Positions 63,502 through 64,000 of a stretch of 64,000 nt of DNA are shown in pieces (the first letter of the stretch is position 1; every line of letters starts with the position of its first letter). The stretch is from contig CAZMNY010000007.1 of assembly GCA_964567745.1 (NCBI GenBank), forward strand, positions 201,836 to 265,835. Reading direction: 5' to 3'. Made by a program: the position numbers and the translations under genes. The notes beneath the pieces were generated by a model that saw nothing but the letters and a program-made list of their open reading frames with translations, made no database searches and had not been told where the DNA came from. Source of the stretch: CAZMNY01 sp964567745 (GTDB lineage: Bacteria > Planctomycetota > Planctomycetia > Pirellulales > Pirellulaceae).

Positions 63502-64000
63502 ATGAAGGTCAAGTTGCGAGTCATCGAAGGCGCCAAAATGGGGGACATCGAGCTCGAATTGCCTGTGACGATCGGACGAGGACGAGAAGCTCAAATGACA
63601 TTGGCGCTTCCGCTTGTCAGCCGGCTGCATTGCGAGATCTACAGCGAGGCCGACCAAGCGTTTGTTCGTGACTTGAAGTCGACGAACGGGACCTCGGTGG
63701 CCGGGTGTGTGATCGATGCTCCGACGCTTCTGGCTCATGGCGAACTACTGACTATTGGCAGTGCGACGTTTCAAATCGTTTCGGATGATTCCCCGCTGCC
63801 CGAGCCAGTCATCTCGTCAGCGTCGCCCGAGCCGACCGTTCCAGAGCCAATCGAGACCGATTCAGGTGCGCCGGCAACATCATTCCCGGAACCGGTCGTG
63901 TTCAATACGGACACCGAGGCGGCTCCACCCGCACCGGTGCAACCTGTGCTCCCCGAATCGGCCGCCCCCACGACGCCCACCCGCACGACGCCCGCCCCCA
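63502..64000 (+). CDS. FHA-domain protein, 3' end cut by the window
   Basis: ATG 63502 opens MKVKLRVIEGAKMGDIELEL. The FHA core is canonical: TIGRGREAQM (the GR of the phosphothreonine pocket), LVSRLHCEIY (SRxHaxI) and LKSTNGTSVAGC (the NGT turn). A Pro/Glu-rich linker starts at about residue 95 and runs off the end. Upstream in-frame GTG at 63469 is possible. An effector domain may follow outside the window. Confidence 0.9.
   Translation, partial: MKVKLRVIEGAKMGDIELELPVTIGRGREAQMTLALPLVSRLHCEIYSEADQAFVRDLKSTNGTSVAGCVIDAPTLLAHGELLTIGSATFQIVSDDSPLPEPVISSASPEPTVPEPIETDSGAPATSFPEPVVFNTDTEAAPPAPVQPVLPESAAPTTPTRTTPAP

Noticed and set aside
1..64000. CRISPR arrays or a replication origin
   Set aside because: No regularly spaced direct repeats of 25-40 bp, and no dnaA-box clusters or dnaA/dnaN/gyrB genes were seen in the window.

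Overview
The window looks like a chromosomal segment of a planctomycete, most likely a Pirellulales-type organism. Signs of this are Ser/Thr kinases with FHA partners, a DUF1501 protein with a Tat signal, ThuA and DUF1080 (3-keto-disaccharide hydrolase) proteins, an FG-GAP/UnbV (CRTAC1-like) giant, J-like 'DPYxxWLGI' and 'MMPQxCYDP' proteins, and cytochrome-c/beta-propeller fusions. This assignment is inference from gene content; no rRNA is present.

Layout. 1-3.0 kb: 3' truncated lepA, a ROK sugar kinase and a small conserved-looking protein, all on the minus strand. 3.3-10.3 kb: a plus-strand signalling block (coiled-coil membrane protein, terminator, FHA protein, Ser/Thr kinase, membrane protein, sigma factor, AIM24-like protein, zinc-finger-like small protein). 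10.6-13.2 kb: tryptophanase and a YjbQ-family protein on the minus strand, then a 423-bp IS4-type remnant with intact ends and target duplication. 13.4-21.2 kb: envelope and hypothetical proteins, then folK, panC and an unusual lgt carrying a PDZ-like insertion. 21.3-23.3 kb: a PfkB kinase paired with a deoxyhypusine-synthase-like protein. 23.6-33 kb: kinase-LRR, ThuA-DUF1080, ribD, a SEC-C protein, a PlsC-type acyltransferase and transaldolase. 33.5-37.2 kb: an MMPL/RND exporter. 37.4-39.5 kb: a region of small or broken genes (STN-like, MORN-like). 39.7-44.3 kb: a catalytically altered ketosynthase, a DoxX-like protein, a GNAT-like protein and an extended SDR. 44.5-48.2 kb: a multidomain FG-GAP/UnbV/thioredoxin/TPR gene interrupted by one in-frame UGA. 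48.6-59.2 kb: DUF1501, ThuA, FabH-like, secreted propeller-like, carrier-thioesterase, HAD, cytochrome c peroxidase-like and lipoprotein genes. 59.4-64 kb: two clpP paralogues, trigger factor and tRNA-Gly(GCC), all on the minus strand, then a 3' truncated FHA gene.

The strongest discovery is the probable selenoprotein at 44510-48151. A single UGA joins two halves in the same frame. It is followed at 11 nt by a perfect 6-bp hairpin with a GGUCG loop, resembling a bacterial SECIS. Other notable points are a six-copy dispersed palindromic repeat, the MITE-like IS4 remnant, the Lgt-PDZ fusion, a ketosynthase that has lost its Cys and one His, and a stand-alone carrier-thioesterase protein.
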